From: Pseudomonas sp. B21-040
GTDB taxonomy: Bacteria > Pseudomonadota > Gammaproteobacteria > Pseudomonadales > Pseudomonadaceae
Reading direction: 5' to 3'
Length of the DNA stretch: 64,000 nucleotides
Assembly: GCF_024748695.1 (NCBI RefSeq)
Contig: NZ_CP087176.1
Location: 2,535,501-2,599,500 of the forward strand
The translations under genes and the position numbers were made by a program. The notes below the pieces were generated by a model. The model was given only the letters and a program-made list of their open reading frames with translations, was not told where the DNA came from and did no database searches. Shown in pieces: positions 1-9,251 of the stretch (its first letter is position 1; each line of letters opens with the position of its first letter).

Positions 1-835
1 CACCCATTAATCGTTGAGGCGTGGTGCCATCGACCACCGGTGTTGATTGTTGTGTAATTTCCACGATTCTTTCCGCAAGATTCCGGTGTACTTTCAAGGC
101 GACCCAAGCCTTGGTCTTTGGCGGCTTCGGCGCGATGTTTTCAGCCTTGCGATTTTGTCGCAAGTTCAGGGCGACCATCAGTGAGTTGACGCTTGCACTA
201 CCACCGGCAAGTACGAGTGCCGTCAGGAATCGTGTTTCAAAACTGGATGTTACCTGCGAAATATAGATGTTCATCAGGTCGGCAACGAAGTCGATATTGA
301 AACTTTTAATGATGAGATAAGCAGCAAGAAACATCACGACCGTGCGAACGCCGCGTCCATCAAAGAACTCCAGGAAGACTCGCCAGTTGAACACCACGGC
401 GAATGCCGATTCGAGTATCACTGCCAATATGAGCATTGCAAAAAGAAGCCGCGTTGTCTTGCCGATCAATGCGGGGTCTTGCGCAGTCGGAGTATTGGTA
501 ATTTCGAACAGGTTGGTTTTTGACGTTTCGCCTTGCTTAAAAGTGATGGGCACTTCGCCTGTTGAAGGAGGCGGGTTCGCGGCGGTATAGATCAGAACCC
601 AGTAATTGCTGGGTGTGCCTGTGGTGAGTACCCGTGCACCTGCAGGTGCTGTGCCCTCAATTTTGATCTCTTCGTTGCCTTGCGCCACGATGATCGTGGC
701 GCCGGGTTGTACAAACAAGCGGGCGACTTCAGCCTTTGCGGGCATGGCGATCGCCAGCCATGCGAGCAATGACAAGACGATTGCCGACAGCCAGTGATAC
801 TTGAAGTTCGTTGCTGTTAAGTGGGTGGTCCACAT
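1..835 (-). CDS. Membrane protein of unknown function, 3' end outside window
   Basis: An open frame runs without a stop from an ATG at 835 to the left edge of the window, so only the first 278 residues are visible. An AAGGAG ribosome site lies 8 bases upstream (844-849). The N-terminus has a hydrophobic segment ending in AMPAKA, a typical signal peptide, followed by a short beta-rich exported part (about residues 36-125). Two or three membrane segments follow (LLFAMLILAVILESAFAVVF, then VVMFLAAYLIIKSF, then LTALVLAGG), and a basic, proline-containing tail. I do not recognise the family. It is divergent from the metalloprotease gene cluster and could belong with it. Reality of the gene is well supported by signal peptide, RBS and open frame; function is unknown. 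Confidence 0.75.
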   Translation of the reverse strand, partial: MWTTHLTATNFKYHWLSAIVLSLLAWLAIAMPAKAEVARLFVQPGATIIVAQGNEEIKIEGTAPAGARVLTTGTPSNYWVLIYTAANPPPSTGEVPITFKQGETSKTNLFEITNTPTAQDPALIGKTTRLLFAMLILAVILESAFAVVFNWRVFLEFFDGRGVRTVVMFLAAYLIIKSFNIDFVADLMNIYISQVTSSFETRFLTALVLAGGSASVNSLMVALNLRQNRKAENIAPKPPKTKAWVALKVHRNLAERIVEITQQSTPVVDGTTPQRLMG

Positions 836-840
836 CGATA

Positions 841-1194
841 CTGCTCCTTCTTAGTTGAGGGGGACTCATGCAGCATCGAGCGCTAACCCGGTTCATGCGA
901 ACGCTGATGAAAATATAATCGCAAGTGGTGAATTAGCAAATTATGCGCAGGGATATAAACGTCGGTGTAAAGGTAACTTATCACTTGCTTTTCAATAATT
1001 TGCTGGTAATAGAACGCATAGCGAAATTTCATATGCCTTTCTTTGACATCAATCACTAAGCGCTCTTGACTGGTAGTCAATTGCCAATGGCTGATCCGAA
1101 GCCCGGCCACTTATATTGAGTTATGGCTCTATTCCCGGTTGGCAGTTTCTCGCGTTGTTGAATTTATACGGTTAGTCAGACAAGGAGATCGAGG
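841..1194. other. Divergent intergenic region, AT-rich
   Basis: This 354-base spacer separates the truncated membrane-protein gene from the metalloprotease gene. It is clearly richer in A and T than its flanks and should contain promoters for both directions. A TATAAT hexamer is present at 914-919 on the plus strand, but no convincing -35 partner sits 17 bases upstream. No repeat or RNA gene was recognised. Confidence 0.4.
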
Positions 1195-3147
1195 GTGGAC
1201 AAGTCCGACTACGCACCACCGGCCATGCGCAAACTGCGGGTGTATGCATTCGACCCACAAGCCTCGACTCAAATGGACACGGTGCGGATCAACCACGCCA
1301 CCATCGAATTGCCATGGGAGCAGCGTTGGGAACCCGATATCTTGCCGGGGCCGGTGAACGAGTACCTGGAGGTCATTGATGTCGATCCTACCAGCGGCCA
1401 GTTCTACAAACCGGTTAACTTGAATGACCCGCATGTGTTGGCCCAGGATGGCATCGCGCCTTCGGAGGGCGACCCGCGTTTCCATCAGCAAATGGTCTTC
1501 GCCGTTGCGATGAAAACCATCAAATTGTTCGAGCGGGCATTGGGGCGCAAAGTGTTCTGGTCACCCAGAGCTATCGAGGATAAGCGGACAAAGAAGCTGA
1601 CCTACGGCTATGTCCGCCGGTTACGTATTTATCCTCACGCCTTACGCGAAGCGAATGCCTACTACAGCCCGGCAAAAAAGGCGTTGTTGTTCGGTTACTT
1701 CAAGGCATCACTGAGCAACGCCGGGGTGAACTTGCCGGGTGGCTGGATATTCACGGCGTTGTCCCACGATATTGTCGCGCATGAAACCACACACGCCATT
1801 CTGGATGGCTTGCACCGGCGTTACATCGAATCCTCCAGCGTTGATAGCCTGGCGTTTCATGAAGCCTTCGCCGACATCGTTGCACTGTTGATGCATTTTA
1901 CGTTGCCGGAAGTGGTGTCCAGTCAGTTGGCCGCGCGCCGTGGGGATCTGACCGAGCGTTCCTGGTTGAGCGGCCTGGCCCGTCAGTTCGGCGAGGCGTC
2001 GGGGCGCTACTCGGCATTGCGCGATGCAATCGACGAAAAGGGCAAAGACGGCTTGCCTGACCCTACGCGGCTTGCACAATTGAGCGAGCCCCATGAACGC
2101 GGCGCGATACTGGTTGCGGCTGTGTTCGACGCATTCATCACCATTTACGAGCAACGTACGACCGATCTATTTCGGCTGGCAGGGCATGACAAGGCATCGA
2201 CGGCCAACCTGTCGACCGAATTGATCGCACGCCTGACCCGCGAAGCTGTGAAGGCTGCCGATCATGTCCTGAGGATGTGCATTCGTGCGTTGGACTATTT
2301 GCCACCCGTGGATGTGCACTTCGGCGAGTTTCTGCGGGCCATTGTCACCGCCGATAACGACCTTGTACCGGACGACCGCATGCACTATCGCCTGGCAGTT
2401 ATCCAGGCGTTCCGTCGGCGCGGCATTTTTCCGGACAAATGCTTATCACTGGCGCCGGACAGTTTGCTCTGGGAATCATTGAAGGGTTATCAGACAGAAG
2501 AGCTTTCCCTGACCGCCGATGACCTGCTGGCCTTTCAGGCACCGCCCAAATCCAATTGGCCAGGTGGCTCACTTGATTTAACGCCGCAGTACCTGCGGGG
2601 CAATGCATTTCTCCAGTCCGAGCACAATCGTCAAGTGGTGTGGAACTGGCTGATGGAAGAGTCAGACCATGACGCTGAATGGGAGAAGGTCTTGGGGATT
2701 TTCTTCATGGCCCATCCCGACGCAACCAAGAAGCAAGGGGCGTTGTTTGTAGGATGGGATAGTGTTCAACCTGCCGTGGAGGTGCATTCGGTCCGCACGT
2801 GTCGCAGGGCCGGGCCGGACGGGCAGGACCTTCGGCAACTGGTCGTGGAAATTACCCAGCGCCGTCGCGGTTACTTCGACAGCGCGCAACAACTCAAGGA
2901 AGATCAGCAAGCCCCGCGCAAGGATGATCGCCGTTCCTATGACTTCACGTTCCGAGGGGGCGCGACACTGATCATTGACCTGCGTGATGGCACCCTGCGC
3001 TATGTCATCCGCAAGCGCATCGATGACGATGAACGTCTGGATGCCCAGAGGCGCTTCCTGCAAACCGGCAACGACTCTCTGGCCATGACTTATCGAGAAC
3101 CGCGCGCGGACGATAACCCCTTTGCCATGACCCACCGTGGAGTCTGA
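1195..3147 (+). CDS. Zinc metalloprotease-like protein (gluzincin, HETTH)
   Basis: 650 residues starting at GTG, chosen because AAGGAG (1182-1187) stands 7 bases upstream. Residues 196-200 read HETTH, the zinc-binding HExxH motif, and about 22 residues later HEAFAD (222-227) supplies the glutamate third ligand seen in gluzincin (M4-like) peptidases. There is no signal peptide. The C-terminal 200 residues carry no motif I recognise. It is followed by an MBL-fold hydrolase and an SH3/amidase gene in the same direction with minimal spacing, so the three are probably co-transcribed. Peptidase fold is well supported; substrate is unknown. The combination of protease, hydrolase and amidase suggests a toxin or cell-envelope role, which is inference. 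Confidence 0.8.
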   Translation: MDKSDYAPPAMRKLRVYAFDPQASTQMDTVRINHATIELPWEQRWEPDILPGPVNEYLEVIDVDPTSGQFYKPVNLNDPHVLAQDGIAPSEGDPRFHQQMVFAVAMKTIKLFERALGRKVFWSPRAIEDKRTKKLTYGYVRRLRIYPHALREANAYYSPAKKALLFGYFKASLSNAGVNLPGGWIFTALSHDIVAHETTHAILDGLHRRYIESSSVDSLAFHEAFADIVALLMHFTLPEVVSSQLAARRGDLTERSWLSGLARQFGEASGRYSALRDAIDEKGKDGLPDPTRLAQLSEPHERGAILVAAVFDAFITIYEQRTTDLFRLAGHDKASTANLSTELIARLTREAVKAADHVLRMCIRALDYLPPVDVHFGEFLRAIVTADNDLVPDDRMHYRLAVIQAFRRRGIFPDKCLSLAPDSLLWESLKGYQTEELSLTADDLLAFQAPPKSNWPGGSLDLTPQYLRGNAFLQSEHNRQVVWNWLMEESDHDAEWEKVLGIFFMAHPDATKKQGALFVGWDSVQPAVEVHSVRTCRRAGPDGQDLRQLVVEITQRRRGYFDSAQQLKEDQQAPRKDDRRSYDFTFRGGATLIIDLRDGTLRYVIRKRIDDDERLDAQRRFLQTGNDSLAMTYREPRADDNPFAMTHRGV

Positions 3148-3151
3148 CGCC

Positions 3152-4594
3152 ATGACCAATGCAGATTTGCAGGGCAAGGTGGCGATTCGCATGTACCGCG
3201 GGATTTTGGGCGACTGCTTTCTGCTTCGCTATCTGGACGCCGGGATCACCCGCCACATCTTGATCGACTGCGGTGTGCTTCAAGGGGTGACGGGGGCCAA
3301 ACAGACAATGACGCGTATTGTCGACGACCTTCAAAAAACCACTGGCGGCTTGCTCGACCTGGTGGTGGTAACCCACGAGCATCACGATCACACGAGCGGC
3401 TTCCTGTATGAGCAAGCGCGCTTTTTTGGTGATGATTTTCGCATCGGTGAACTCTGGCTGGCCTGGACCGAGAACTCGAATGATTCCCAGGCCGTCGCAC
3501 TGCACGCCCGTTTCAAAAAGGCGAAAGTGGCATTGGCGGGTGTCGTCGGCCTTAGCGGGCGTGGCACCCCATTGCACCAGGATGCACGAATCAAAACCGT
3601 GCACGGCCTGTCGGCTTTCATCGACCCGCCGGCCAGTAAAGAAAAAGACAAGCGCACGACCATCGAGAAGCTCAAGGACAAGGCCGGATCGAAAGTGACC
3701 CGGTACCTGGAACCCGGTGATGTTGTGCGACCCGCCGCCATCGACGCGCTCAAGGCGTATGTCATGGGGCCACCGCGATCCGAAGAGCGCTTGCGCAAGG
3801 ATTTGCCGAGCAAGGGGGCGGGGAAAGAGGTGTACATGACCAGCCTGGATGAGGCCATGGCGCTGGAGGAACGCACGCTGCGACTCAAAGGCGAGGTTCC
3901 GGACAATGTCGACTCACCCTTCGCGCCGCCTTATCAGCGACCTTTCTCCAGGGTCGCAGATGAAACGGATACCCATGGCGGGGGGGATGAAGAGTCGAGC
4001 AGCGTCGAGCAGCGCTATTTTGGCAGCGTTGACCAATGGCGCTGCATTGAGGACGAATGGCTGGACGGCGCGGAAACCCTGGCCCTGAAAATGGATTCGG
4101 ACACCAACAACACCAGTCTGGTCCTGGCGTTCGAGTTGCCGGACGGCCAGATCCTGCTCTTTCCGGGCGATGCCCAGGTGGGCAACTGGCTGTCCTGGGG
4201 CGACCAGACTTACCCCAAAGACGCTATGTCAGGGAAGCCTCTGCCGCTGACCCGAGACGACATCCTCGCTCGGGTCACGCTTTACAAAGTCGGCCACCAT
4301 TGCAGCCATAACGCCACTGCTCGTGCCGCAGGATTGGAAAAGATGAATGATTCCAGGTTGGTGGCGATGATCCCGGTGGTCGCCGATGTGGCGAAAGGCA
4401 ATGACTGGAATATGCCTTACCCGGATCTCCTGAGTGCCTTGCAGCAACGTACCAGACAGCGGATCGTTTCCGGGGATGGAAACCCTGCAAGCGAAATCAA
4501 GGCCTTCGCCAACTCACCGACGGATCCGGCTAACCCGGTCACGTTAAGTTATGCGCCCGATGAGTTGTGGGTGGAGTTATTGATCCCGTACTGA
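3152..4594 (+). CDS. MBL-fold metallo-hydrolase
   Basis: Residues 75-80 read HEHHDH, the HxHxDH metal-binding motif of metallo-beta-lactamase-fold hydrolases, preceded by the usual hydrophobic strand LDLVVVT. A later segment (ILLFPGDAQ, about residue 335) supplies the conserved Asp strand, and YKVGHHCSHN (about 380-390) looks like the C-terminal His region, as in ComEC-like and RNase J-like MBL proteins. A GTG at 3137 is in frame, but GGAG at 3139-3142 is placed well for the ATG at 3152, so I use that. It begins 4 bases after the stop of the metalloprotease gene. No signal peptide is visible, so it is probably cytoplasmic. Substrate unknown. Confidence 0.82.
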   Translation: MTNADLQGKVAIRMYRGILGDCFLLRYLDAGITRHILIDCGVLQGVTGAKQTMTRIVDDLQKTTGGLLDLVVVTHEHHDHTSGFLYEQARFFGDDFRIGELWLAWTENSNDSQAVALHARFKKAKVALAGVVGLSGRGTPLHQDARIKTVHGLSAFIDPPASKEKDKRTTIEKLKDKAGSKVTRYLEPGDVVRPAAIDALKAYVMGPPRSEERLRKDLPSKGAGKEVYMTSLDEAMALEERTLRLKGEVPDNVDSPFAPPYQRPFSRVADETDTHGGGDEESSSVEQRYFGSVDQWRCIEDEWLDGAETLALKMDSDTNNTSLVLAFELPDGQILLFPGDAQVGNWLSWGDQTYPKDAMSGKPLPLTRDDILARVTLYKVGHHCSHNATARAAGLEKMNDSRLVAMIPVVADVAKGNDWNMPYPDLLSALQQRTRQRIVSGDGNPASEIKAFANSPTDPANPVTLSYAPDELWVELLIPY

Positions 4595-4639
4595 ATTCAC
4601 CTCACCCCGACCAATGACCAACAGGTACAGGAGGTAGCG

Positions 4640-5542
4640 ATGTCTTCGTATACAGTGACGGCCAGTACCCTCAACTTACGCAGCGAACCGAGTGTTGCAC
4701 CGAAAAATCGACTGGCTACTTTGCCCCAAGGGCAAAAGGTCGAGAAGCTGGGAGTGCACAGTACCCAAACTGACTGGTGGCAGGTCAGCACGATGCTCAA
4801 TGGTGTGTCGGTTACGGGGTATGTAAACAGTCAATACCTTGCGCCCGAAGGCGCCCCCGACAATCTCCCTGCCGCTACATCTATCAGTCCTGCTCACCTG
4901 ACACCCAAACACCCAATACTGCGCTCAGCAGCCGAGGGGCGGGCGTTCCCCTTGAACGAAAACGGTATGCCATCTCGTGCGCAGGGCAGTGCAACGGAAA
5001 AAGTCCGGGACTTGCATCGCATCATCGAGTGGTTGGGGGTGGCCAGTAACCCGCGCTATACGAAGTCAAAAAGTGAAACTTACTGCAATATCTACGCTTA
5101 CGACTTTTGCTGCCTTGCCGGGGTTTATCTGCCTCGTGTCTGGTGGACCCGCAAAGCCATTGCCGAACTCGCCAAAGGCAATCCTGTCGCGGTGCAGTAC
5201 GAAAAGACTGTGAGCGAGTTAAGTGCAAACAGCTTGAACAATTGGTTTGAGGAGTTCGGCAGTGATTTTGGCTGGACGCGATCATTCGATATCAATGAGG
5301 TTCAAGAAGCTGCAAACGCTGGAAGTGTCTGTTTCATTTCAGGTCAGCGAGTTGACTTGAACCAATCGGGCCATATCTGTGCGGTCGTTCCAGAAACGGA
5401 TGATCATCGCGCGCAGAGAAAAAACGGCGTGGTGGTGACCCCTTTGCAGAGTCAGGCAGGCAGCAACAATTTCAGCTATGGCGGGGTGGTCTGGTGGACG
5501 GCCAGCAAATTCAGGCGCTTTTCATTCTGGATTCATCCCTGA
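4640..5542 (+). CDS. SH3b domain plus papain-like amidase protein
   Basis: 300 residues; start supported by AGGAGG just upstream. Residues 4-68 form a bacterial SH3 domain (VTASTLNLRSEP, then DWWQVS and GYVNSQYL), a module that usually binds peptidoglycan. The C-terminal half has features of NlpC/P60- or CHAP-like cysteine amidases: ETYCNIYAYDF with Cys149 at a helix start, and SGHICAVVPE with His245. These are candidate catalytic residues; I infer the fold from motif order, not from a search. No secretion signal is seen, which would fit either delivery by a secretion machine or a phage-like origin. It is the last gene of the three-gene unit and is followed by a strong hairpin. Confidence 0.7.
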   Translation: MSSYTVTASTLNLRSEPSVAPKNRLATLPQGQKVEKLGVHSTQTDWWQVSTMLNGVSVTGYVNSQYLAPEGAPDNLPAATSISPAHLTPKHPILRSAAEGRAFPLNENGMPSRAQGSATEKVRDLHRIIEWLGVASNPRYTKSKSETYCNIYAYDFCCLAGVYLPRVWWTRKAIAELAKGNPVAVQYEKTVSELSANSLNNWFEEFGSDFGWTRSFDINEVQEAANAGSVCFISGQRVDLNQSGHICAVVPETDDHRAQRKNGVVVTPLQSQAGSNNFSYGGVVWWTASKFRRFSFWIHP

Positions 5543-5565
5543 GCGTTTTTAGTATTGATATGCAA

Positions 5566-5599
5566 AAAAGGAATAAATAGATAATTATTTATTCCTTTT
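5566..5599 (+). terminator. AT-rich hairpin terminator
   Basis: Perfect 14-bp stem (arms 5566-5579 and 5586-5599) with a 6-base loop, running into TTTTG. It lies 23 bases after the stop of the SH3/amidase gene and probably ends that transcript. Confidence 0.75.
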
Positions 5600-5677
5600 G
5601 TTGTTTGTGCGGGTGGTGCACTTTCAGGGCCTGCACCTTCGTACGCAGGTGCCCGACATCAGACAGGAAGCCTCAAC

Positions 5678-5893
5678 ATGACCATCAAAGCGATCAACGT
5701 CCGCAACCAGTTCAAAGGCGTCATCAAGGAAATCGTACAAGGCGAAGTGGTGTCCGAAATAGACGTGCAAACCGCCTCCGGAATCGTCACCTCAGTGATT
5801 ACGACACGCTCGGTGCGCGATCTTGAATTGCAAGTGGGCAGCGAAGTGATTGCCTTCGTTAAATCCACCGAGGTCTCGATCGCCAAGCTCTGA
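5678..5893 (+). CDS. Molbindin, molybdenum-pterin binding protein (Mop)
   Basis: 71 residues consisting of one Mop/TOBE domain: starts SAINVRNQFKG-like (here MTIKAINVRNQFKG), then GEVVSEIDV, TSVITTRSV and GSEVIAFVKSTEVSI, which match the family pattern throughout. Such proteins bind molybdate as oligomers and buffer it in the cytoplasm. AGGAAG precedes the ATG. It stands before an orphan ABC solute-binding protein with a REP sequence between them, so co-transcription is uncertain. Confidence 0.9.
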   Translation: MTIKAINVRNQFKGVIKEIVQGEVVSEIDVQTASGIVTSVITTRSVRDLELQVGSEVIAFVKSTEVSIAKL

Positions 5894-5925
5894 ATTCGTC
5901 AGCCAGTTCAGCCATCACGCACTTC

Positions 5926-5952
5926 GTAGCAGCAGGCTTCGCCAGCTGCTAC
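5926..5952. repeat. REP palindrome
   Basis: GTAGCAG and CTGCTAC arms around CAGGCTTCGCCAG; the Pseudomonas REP type that recurs at 18271 and elsewhere in the window. Confidence 0.75.
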
Positions 5953-6009
5953 GGATTGCGTCATTCCTTAACTTATCGGCATTGGCGTTTCCGTCACCCC
6001 GAGGTTTTC

Positions 6010-7029
6010 ATGACGACACTTTTCAAGCGCTCCACGTTGACCTTATTGGCCACTTCCGTGGCGGCGATGAGTGCGTTACTCAGCCCCGTTGTTCAGGCCG
6101 AAGGCACCATCAGCATTGCCCAGCAATTTGGTATCGGTTACCTGATTCTGGATGTGGTCCGTGACCAGCAACTCATCGAGAAACAGGGCAAGGAGCAGGG
6201 TCTCGACATCAAGGTCGACTGGAGCAGTATTTCCGGGGCCACCGCGATGAACGAGGCGCTGCTGGCTGGCGCGCTGGATGTGGTGTCTGCGGGTGTCCCG
6301 CCGATGCTGACGATCTGGGATCGGACCAAGGGCAAACAAAACGTCAAGGCGATCGCTTCGCTGGGGTCGATGCCCAACTACCTGCTGACCAATAATCCAC
6401 AGGTTAAAACGCTCGAAGACTTCACTGAAAAGGATCGCATCGCCGTACCGGCAGCGGGTGTCGGTTTCCAGTCGCGCACCCTGCAGATTGAAACGGCCAG
6501 ACAGTTTGGCGCGGACAACTTCAAAAAATTTGACGACATTTCGATCAGCCTGGCCCACCCGGACGCGACAGCGGCGCTGATCGCCGGCGGTTCGGAAATC
6601 AACGCGCATTTTTCCAGCCCGCCGTTCCAGTACCAGGAATTGCAGAGCCCCAACGTGCACAAAGTGCTGAGTTCCTACGACATATTGGGTGGCCAGGCCA
6701 CGTTTAACGTGCTGTACACCACTGAAAAATTCCACGACGAGAACCCGAAAACCTACAAGGCGTTTTACGCCGCACTGGCCGAGGCCGAACAGATTATCAA
6801 GGCTGACAAGCCCGCAGCCGCGCAGACCTATATCCGCGTGGAGCAATCGAAACTATCCTTGCCATTGGTTGAGAAAATCGTCGCCGATCCGGAAATCGAC
6901 TTTACCGTGGTGCCACAGCGAACCTATATCTACGCCGAGAAACTGCAGGCGTTGGGTGTGCTGAAAAACAAGGCTGATAGCTGGAAAGACTACTTCTTCG
7001 AGGAAGCACATGGCGGTGCAGGCAGTTGA
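6010..7029 (+). CDS. ABC transporter substrate-binding protein (NMT1/TauA-like), orphan
   Basis: 339 residues from the ATG at 6010, preceded by GAGG; a longer frame upstream runs through the REP element and is unlikely. The N-terminus is a standard signal peptide (LTLLATSVAAMSALLSPVVQA). The body has the SsuA/TauA/NMT1 pattern: IAQQFGIGYLILD, then the helix EALLAGALDVVSAGVPPML, and a ligand lobe with DRIAVPAAGVGFQSRTL. It should bind a small organic ligand in the periplasm. No permease or ATPase gene is next to it, which is unusual for this family. The rtcB frame begins close to or inside its end. Confidence 0.85.
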   Translation: MTTLFKRSTLTLLATSVAAMSALLSPVVQAEGTISIAQQFGIGYLILDVVRDQQLIEKQGKEQGLDIKVDWSSISGATAMNEALLAGALDVVSAGVPPMLTIWDRTKGKQNVKAIASLGSMPNYLLTNNPQVKTLEDFTEKDRIAVPAAGVGFQSRTLQIETARQFGADNFKKFDDISISLAHPDATAALIAGGSEINAHFSSPPFQYQELQSPNVHKVLSSYDILGGQATFNVLYTTEKFHDENPKTYKAFYAALAEAEQIIKADKPAAAQTYIRVEQSKLSLPLVEKIVADPEIDFTVVPQRTYIYAEKLQALGVLKNKADSWKDYFFEEAHGGAGS

Positions 7030-7045
7030 GAGCAAACCGGACATC

Positions 7046-8272
7046 ATGCAAGAACAGACCTACCAACGGCTGGACGTCGCCCACGGCAAACCGATCAAGC
7101 TCTGGACCGAAGGCGTCCCGGTTGAAGACGCCGCCAAACAGCAACTGATCAACACCGTCAGGATGCCGTTCATCTTCAAGCATCTGGCGGTCATGCCTGA
7201 CGTGCATTTGGGCAAAGGCTCGACCATCGGCAGCGTCATTCCAACTCAAGGCGCGATCATTCCGGCCGCGGTCGGTGTGGACATCGGTTGCGGCATGATC
7301 GCCGCGTGCACGACGCTGACCGCCAGGGATTTACCCGACAACCTGCATGGTTTGCGTTGCGCCATCGAGAAAGCGGTGCCCCATGGCCGCACCGGTGGCC
7401 GTGGCGCTCGCGACAAAGGCGCCTGGGACAACGTGCCGAAACAGGCCGATCAGGCGTGGTCAGCACTGGCCTCGCGCTTCAAGGCGATCACCGACAAGTA
7501 CCCGAAACTCGCCCAGACCAACAACCGTGGGCATTTGGGCACATTGGGCAGCGGCAATCACTTCATCGAGGTGTGCCTGGATGAAACCGACCGCGTCTGG
7601 TTCATGTTGCACAGTGGTTCCCGAGGTGTCGGCAACGCCATTGGCAACCTGTTCATTCAACTGGCCCAGGCGGATATGCGCGAGCACCTCGCCAACCTGC
7701 CGGACCGCGACCTGGCGTACTTCAAGGAAGGCAGCCGGCACTTCAACGACTACGTCGAAGCGGTAGGCTGGGCACAGGATTTCGCCAGGCAAAACCGTGC
7801 GTTGATGATGCACGCGGTGATCCAGGCGACCCGGCAAGTGATCAAAAAACCTTTCGAGGCTGCGCTGGAAGCGGTGAACTGTCACCACAACTACGTGCAA
7901 AAAGAGCGGCACTTCGGCGAGGACATCCTGGTGACCCGCAAAGGGGCGGTGTCGGCGAAGAAGGGCGAGCTGGGGATTATTCCCGGGTCGATGGGCGCGA
8001 AAAGCTTCATCGTTCGCGGCCTCGGCAACGAGCAATCGTTCTGTTCCTGCAGCCACGGTGCCGGCCGCACCATGAGCCGCACCCAGGCGAAAAGCCGGTT
8101 CACCGTCGACGATCAGATCCGCGCCACCGCCCACGTGGAATGCCGCAAGGATGCTGCGGTCATCGATGAGATTCCGATGGCCTACAAGAACATCGACGAC
8201 GTGATGCATGCCCAGCGCGAACTGGTCGAAGTGCTGCACACCTTGCGTCAGGTGGTCTGCGTCAAGGGCTGA
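7046..8272 (+). CDS. rtcB: RNA-splicing ligase RtcB
   Basis: About 408 residues covering the full RtcB family. It joins RNA 2',3'-cyclic phosphate or 3'-phosphate ends to 5'-OH using GTP and Mn2+. Visible motifs: HLGKGSTIGSV, the metal-binding Cys in GVDIGCGM, NNRGHLGTLGSGNHFIEV, LHSGSRGVGN, VNCHHNY and the guanylylation His in SCSHGAGRTMSR. An in-frame ATG at 7010 would overlap the preceding gene by 20 bases; 7046 gives the N-terminus MQEQTYQRLDV that I expect for the family. No rtcA or rtcR is adjacent. Confidence 0.95.
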   Translation: MQEQTYQRLDVAHGKPIKLWTEGVPVEDAAKQQLINTVRMPFIFKHLAVMPDVHLGKGSTIGSVIPTQGAIIPAAVGVDIGCGMIAACTTLTARDLPDNLHGLRCAIEKAVPHGRTGGRGARDKGAWDNVPKQADQAWSALASRFKAITDKYPKLAQTNNRGHLGTLGSGNHFIEVCLDETDRVWFMLHSGSRGVGNAIGNLFIQLAQADMREHLANLPDRDLAYFKEGSRHFNDYVEAVGWAQDFARQNRALMMHAVIQATRQVIKKPFEAALEAVNCHHNYVQKERHFGEDILVTRKGAVSAKKGELGIIPGSMGAKSFIVRGLGNEQSFCSCSHGAGRTMSRTQAKSRFTVDDQIRATAHVECRKDAAVIDEIPMAYKNIDDVMHAQRELVEVLHTLRQVVCVKG

Positions 8273-8293
8273 GCACTTCGACTGATCGCCAGA

Positions 8294-8722
8294 TCACTTG
8301 TACTTGATCACGATGCCTTTGAGTTTGCGTCCCTGAATCGTTTCAATGTCGCGGCTCCACAGCGGTCCGCTGACATAAGCGCCGACCGTCCCGATCTGGT
8401 CATAAACCACCACCACGGCATCACCGCCGAGCTTGGCGGTTTCTTCTTTCAGTTTTTCTTCGACTTGGGTAATCGGCGGGGCAGGGTCGATGCTGGCGTC
8501 GATCAATACTTCACCCAATCGAACAAACGGGCGAGCGGGCGCAGCACGCAGCACCACCACTTCGGCGGCCAGTGTCGGCGCGGGATGTTCCACACCGACA
8601 TACGCGGTGGTTTGGGCATCAATCGTGGCGCAACCGTTGAGCGCCAGCAGGGCGCCGACAAGGCCGCCCGCCAGCAACGTCATTTTGCAGCGGGTGGACC
8701 AGGGGGTGACTGGGGCAGGCAT
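8294..8722 (-). CDS. Putative lipoprotein
   Basis: 142 residues. The ATG at 8722 has GGAGG upstream at 8732-8736 and gives a signal peptide ending in LALNGC, a lipobox with Cys26-28 region lipidation. The remaining body (TAYVGVEHPAPTLAAEVVVL, then an EEKLKEETAKLGGDAVVVVY helix-strand unit) resembles small YbjQ/SH-like exported proteins but I cannot name the family. The longer upstream frame has no RBS and a very different composition, so it is not used. Confidence 0.75.
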   Translation of the reverse strand: MPAPVTPWSTRCKMTLLAGGLVGALLALNGCATIDAQTTAYVGVEHPAPTLAAEVVVLRAAPARPFVRLGEVLIDASIDPAPPITQVEEKLKEETAKLGGDAVVVVYDQIGTVGAYVSGPLWSRDIETIQGRKLKGIVIKYK

Positions 8723-8837
8723 AGCGGCTTTCCTCCGAACAATCCGTTGCCACGTGGCTAGTTGACGGTAGCAGACGGTCCGGGAGATGCCAGAAAGCCC
8801 AACCGCTACCGGCCGCGCTTTCTGATGCCTTGTCGTC

Positions 8838-9251
8838 TCACTGGTCTTTCTCGCAATTGACCATCCACGACACACCGAAGCGATCCACCAGCATGCCGAA
8901 ACGCGCCGCCCAGAATGTCTTTTCCAGCGGCATCTGCACGTTGCCGTCTTCCGACAAAGCAGCGAAGACGCGTTCCGCTTCAGCGATGCTGTCGACATTC
9001 AATGAGATGGAACACCCGCTCATGTCCTCCGTGGGCCGGTCCGGGGTGGTGTCCGAGCCCATGATCGCCTGATCGCCCACCACCAGGCGGGTGTGAAGGA
9101 TCAGGTCGTGGAGGTCTGTCGGCACGTGTTCGCCGGCCGGTGTTTCACCGAACGTCAACATGGCTTCGATTTCGCCGGGCAGGCTTTGCGCATAGAAAGT
9201 GAAGGCCGCTTTGCAGTTGCCATTGAAGATCAGGTAAGGATTGATTTTCAT
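8838..9251 (-). CDS. VOC family protein (PhnB-like glyoxalase fold)
   Basis: 137 residues matching the PhnB/3-demethylubiquinone-methyltransferase-like branch of the vicinal oxygen chelate superfamily: MKINPYLIFNGNCKAAFTFY at the N-terminus, DLILHTRLVVGDQAIMGSD in the middle, and FWAARFGMLVDRFGVSWMVN at the C-terminus. The enzyme activity of this branch is mostly unknown. It stands alone, with an RBS (GGGAG) before the ATG. Confidence 0.88.
   Translation of the reverse strand: MKINPYLIFNGNCKAAFTFYAQSLPGEIEAMLTFGETPAGEHVPTDLHDLILHTRLVVGDQAIMGSDTTPDRPTEDMSGCSISLNVDSIAEAERVFAALSEDGNVQMPLEKTFWAARFGMLVDRFGVSWMVNCEKDQ

Noticed and set aside
883..1110. 75-codon minus-strand frame in the intergenic region
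   Set aside because: No RBS, no recognisable motif and AT-rich promoter-like composition.
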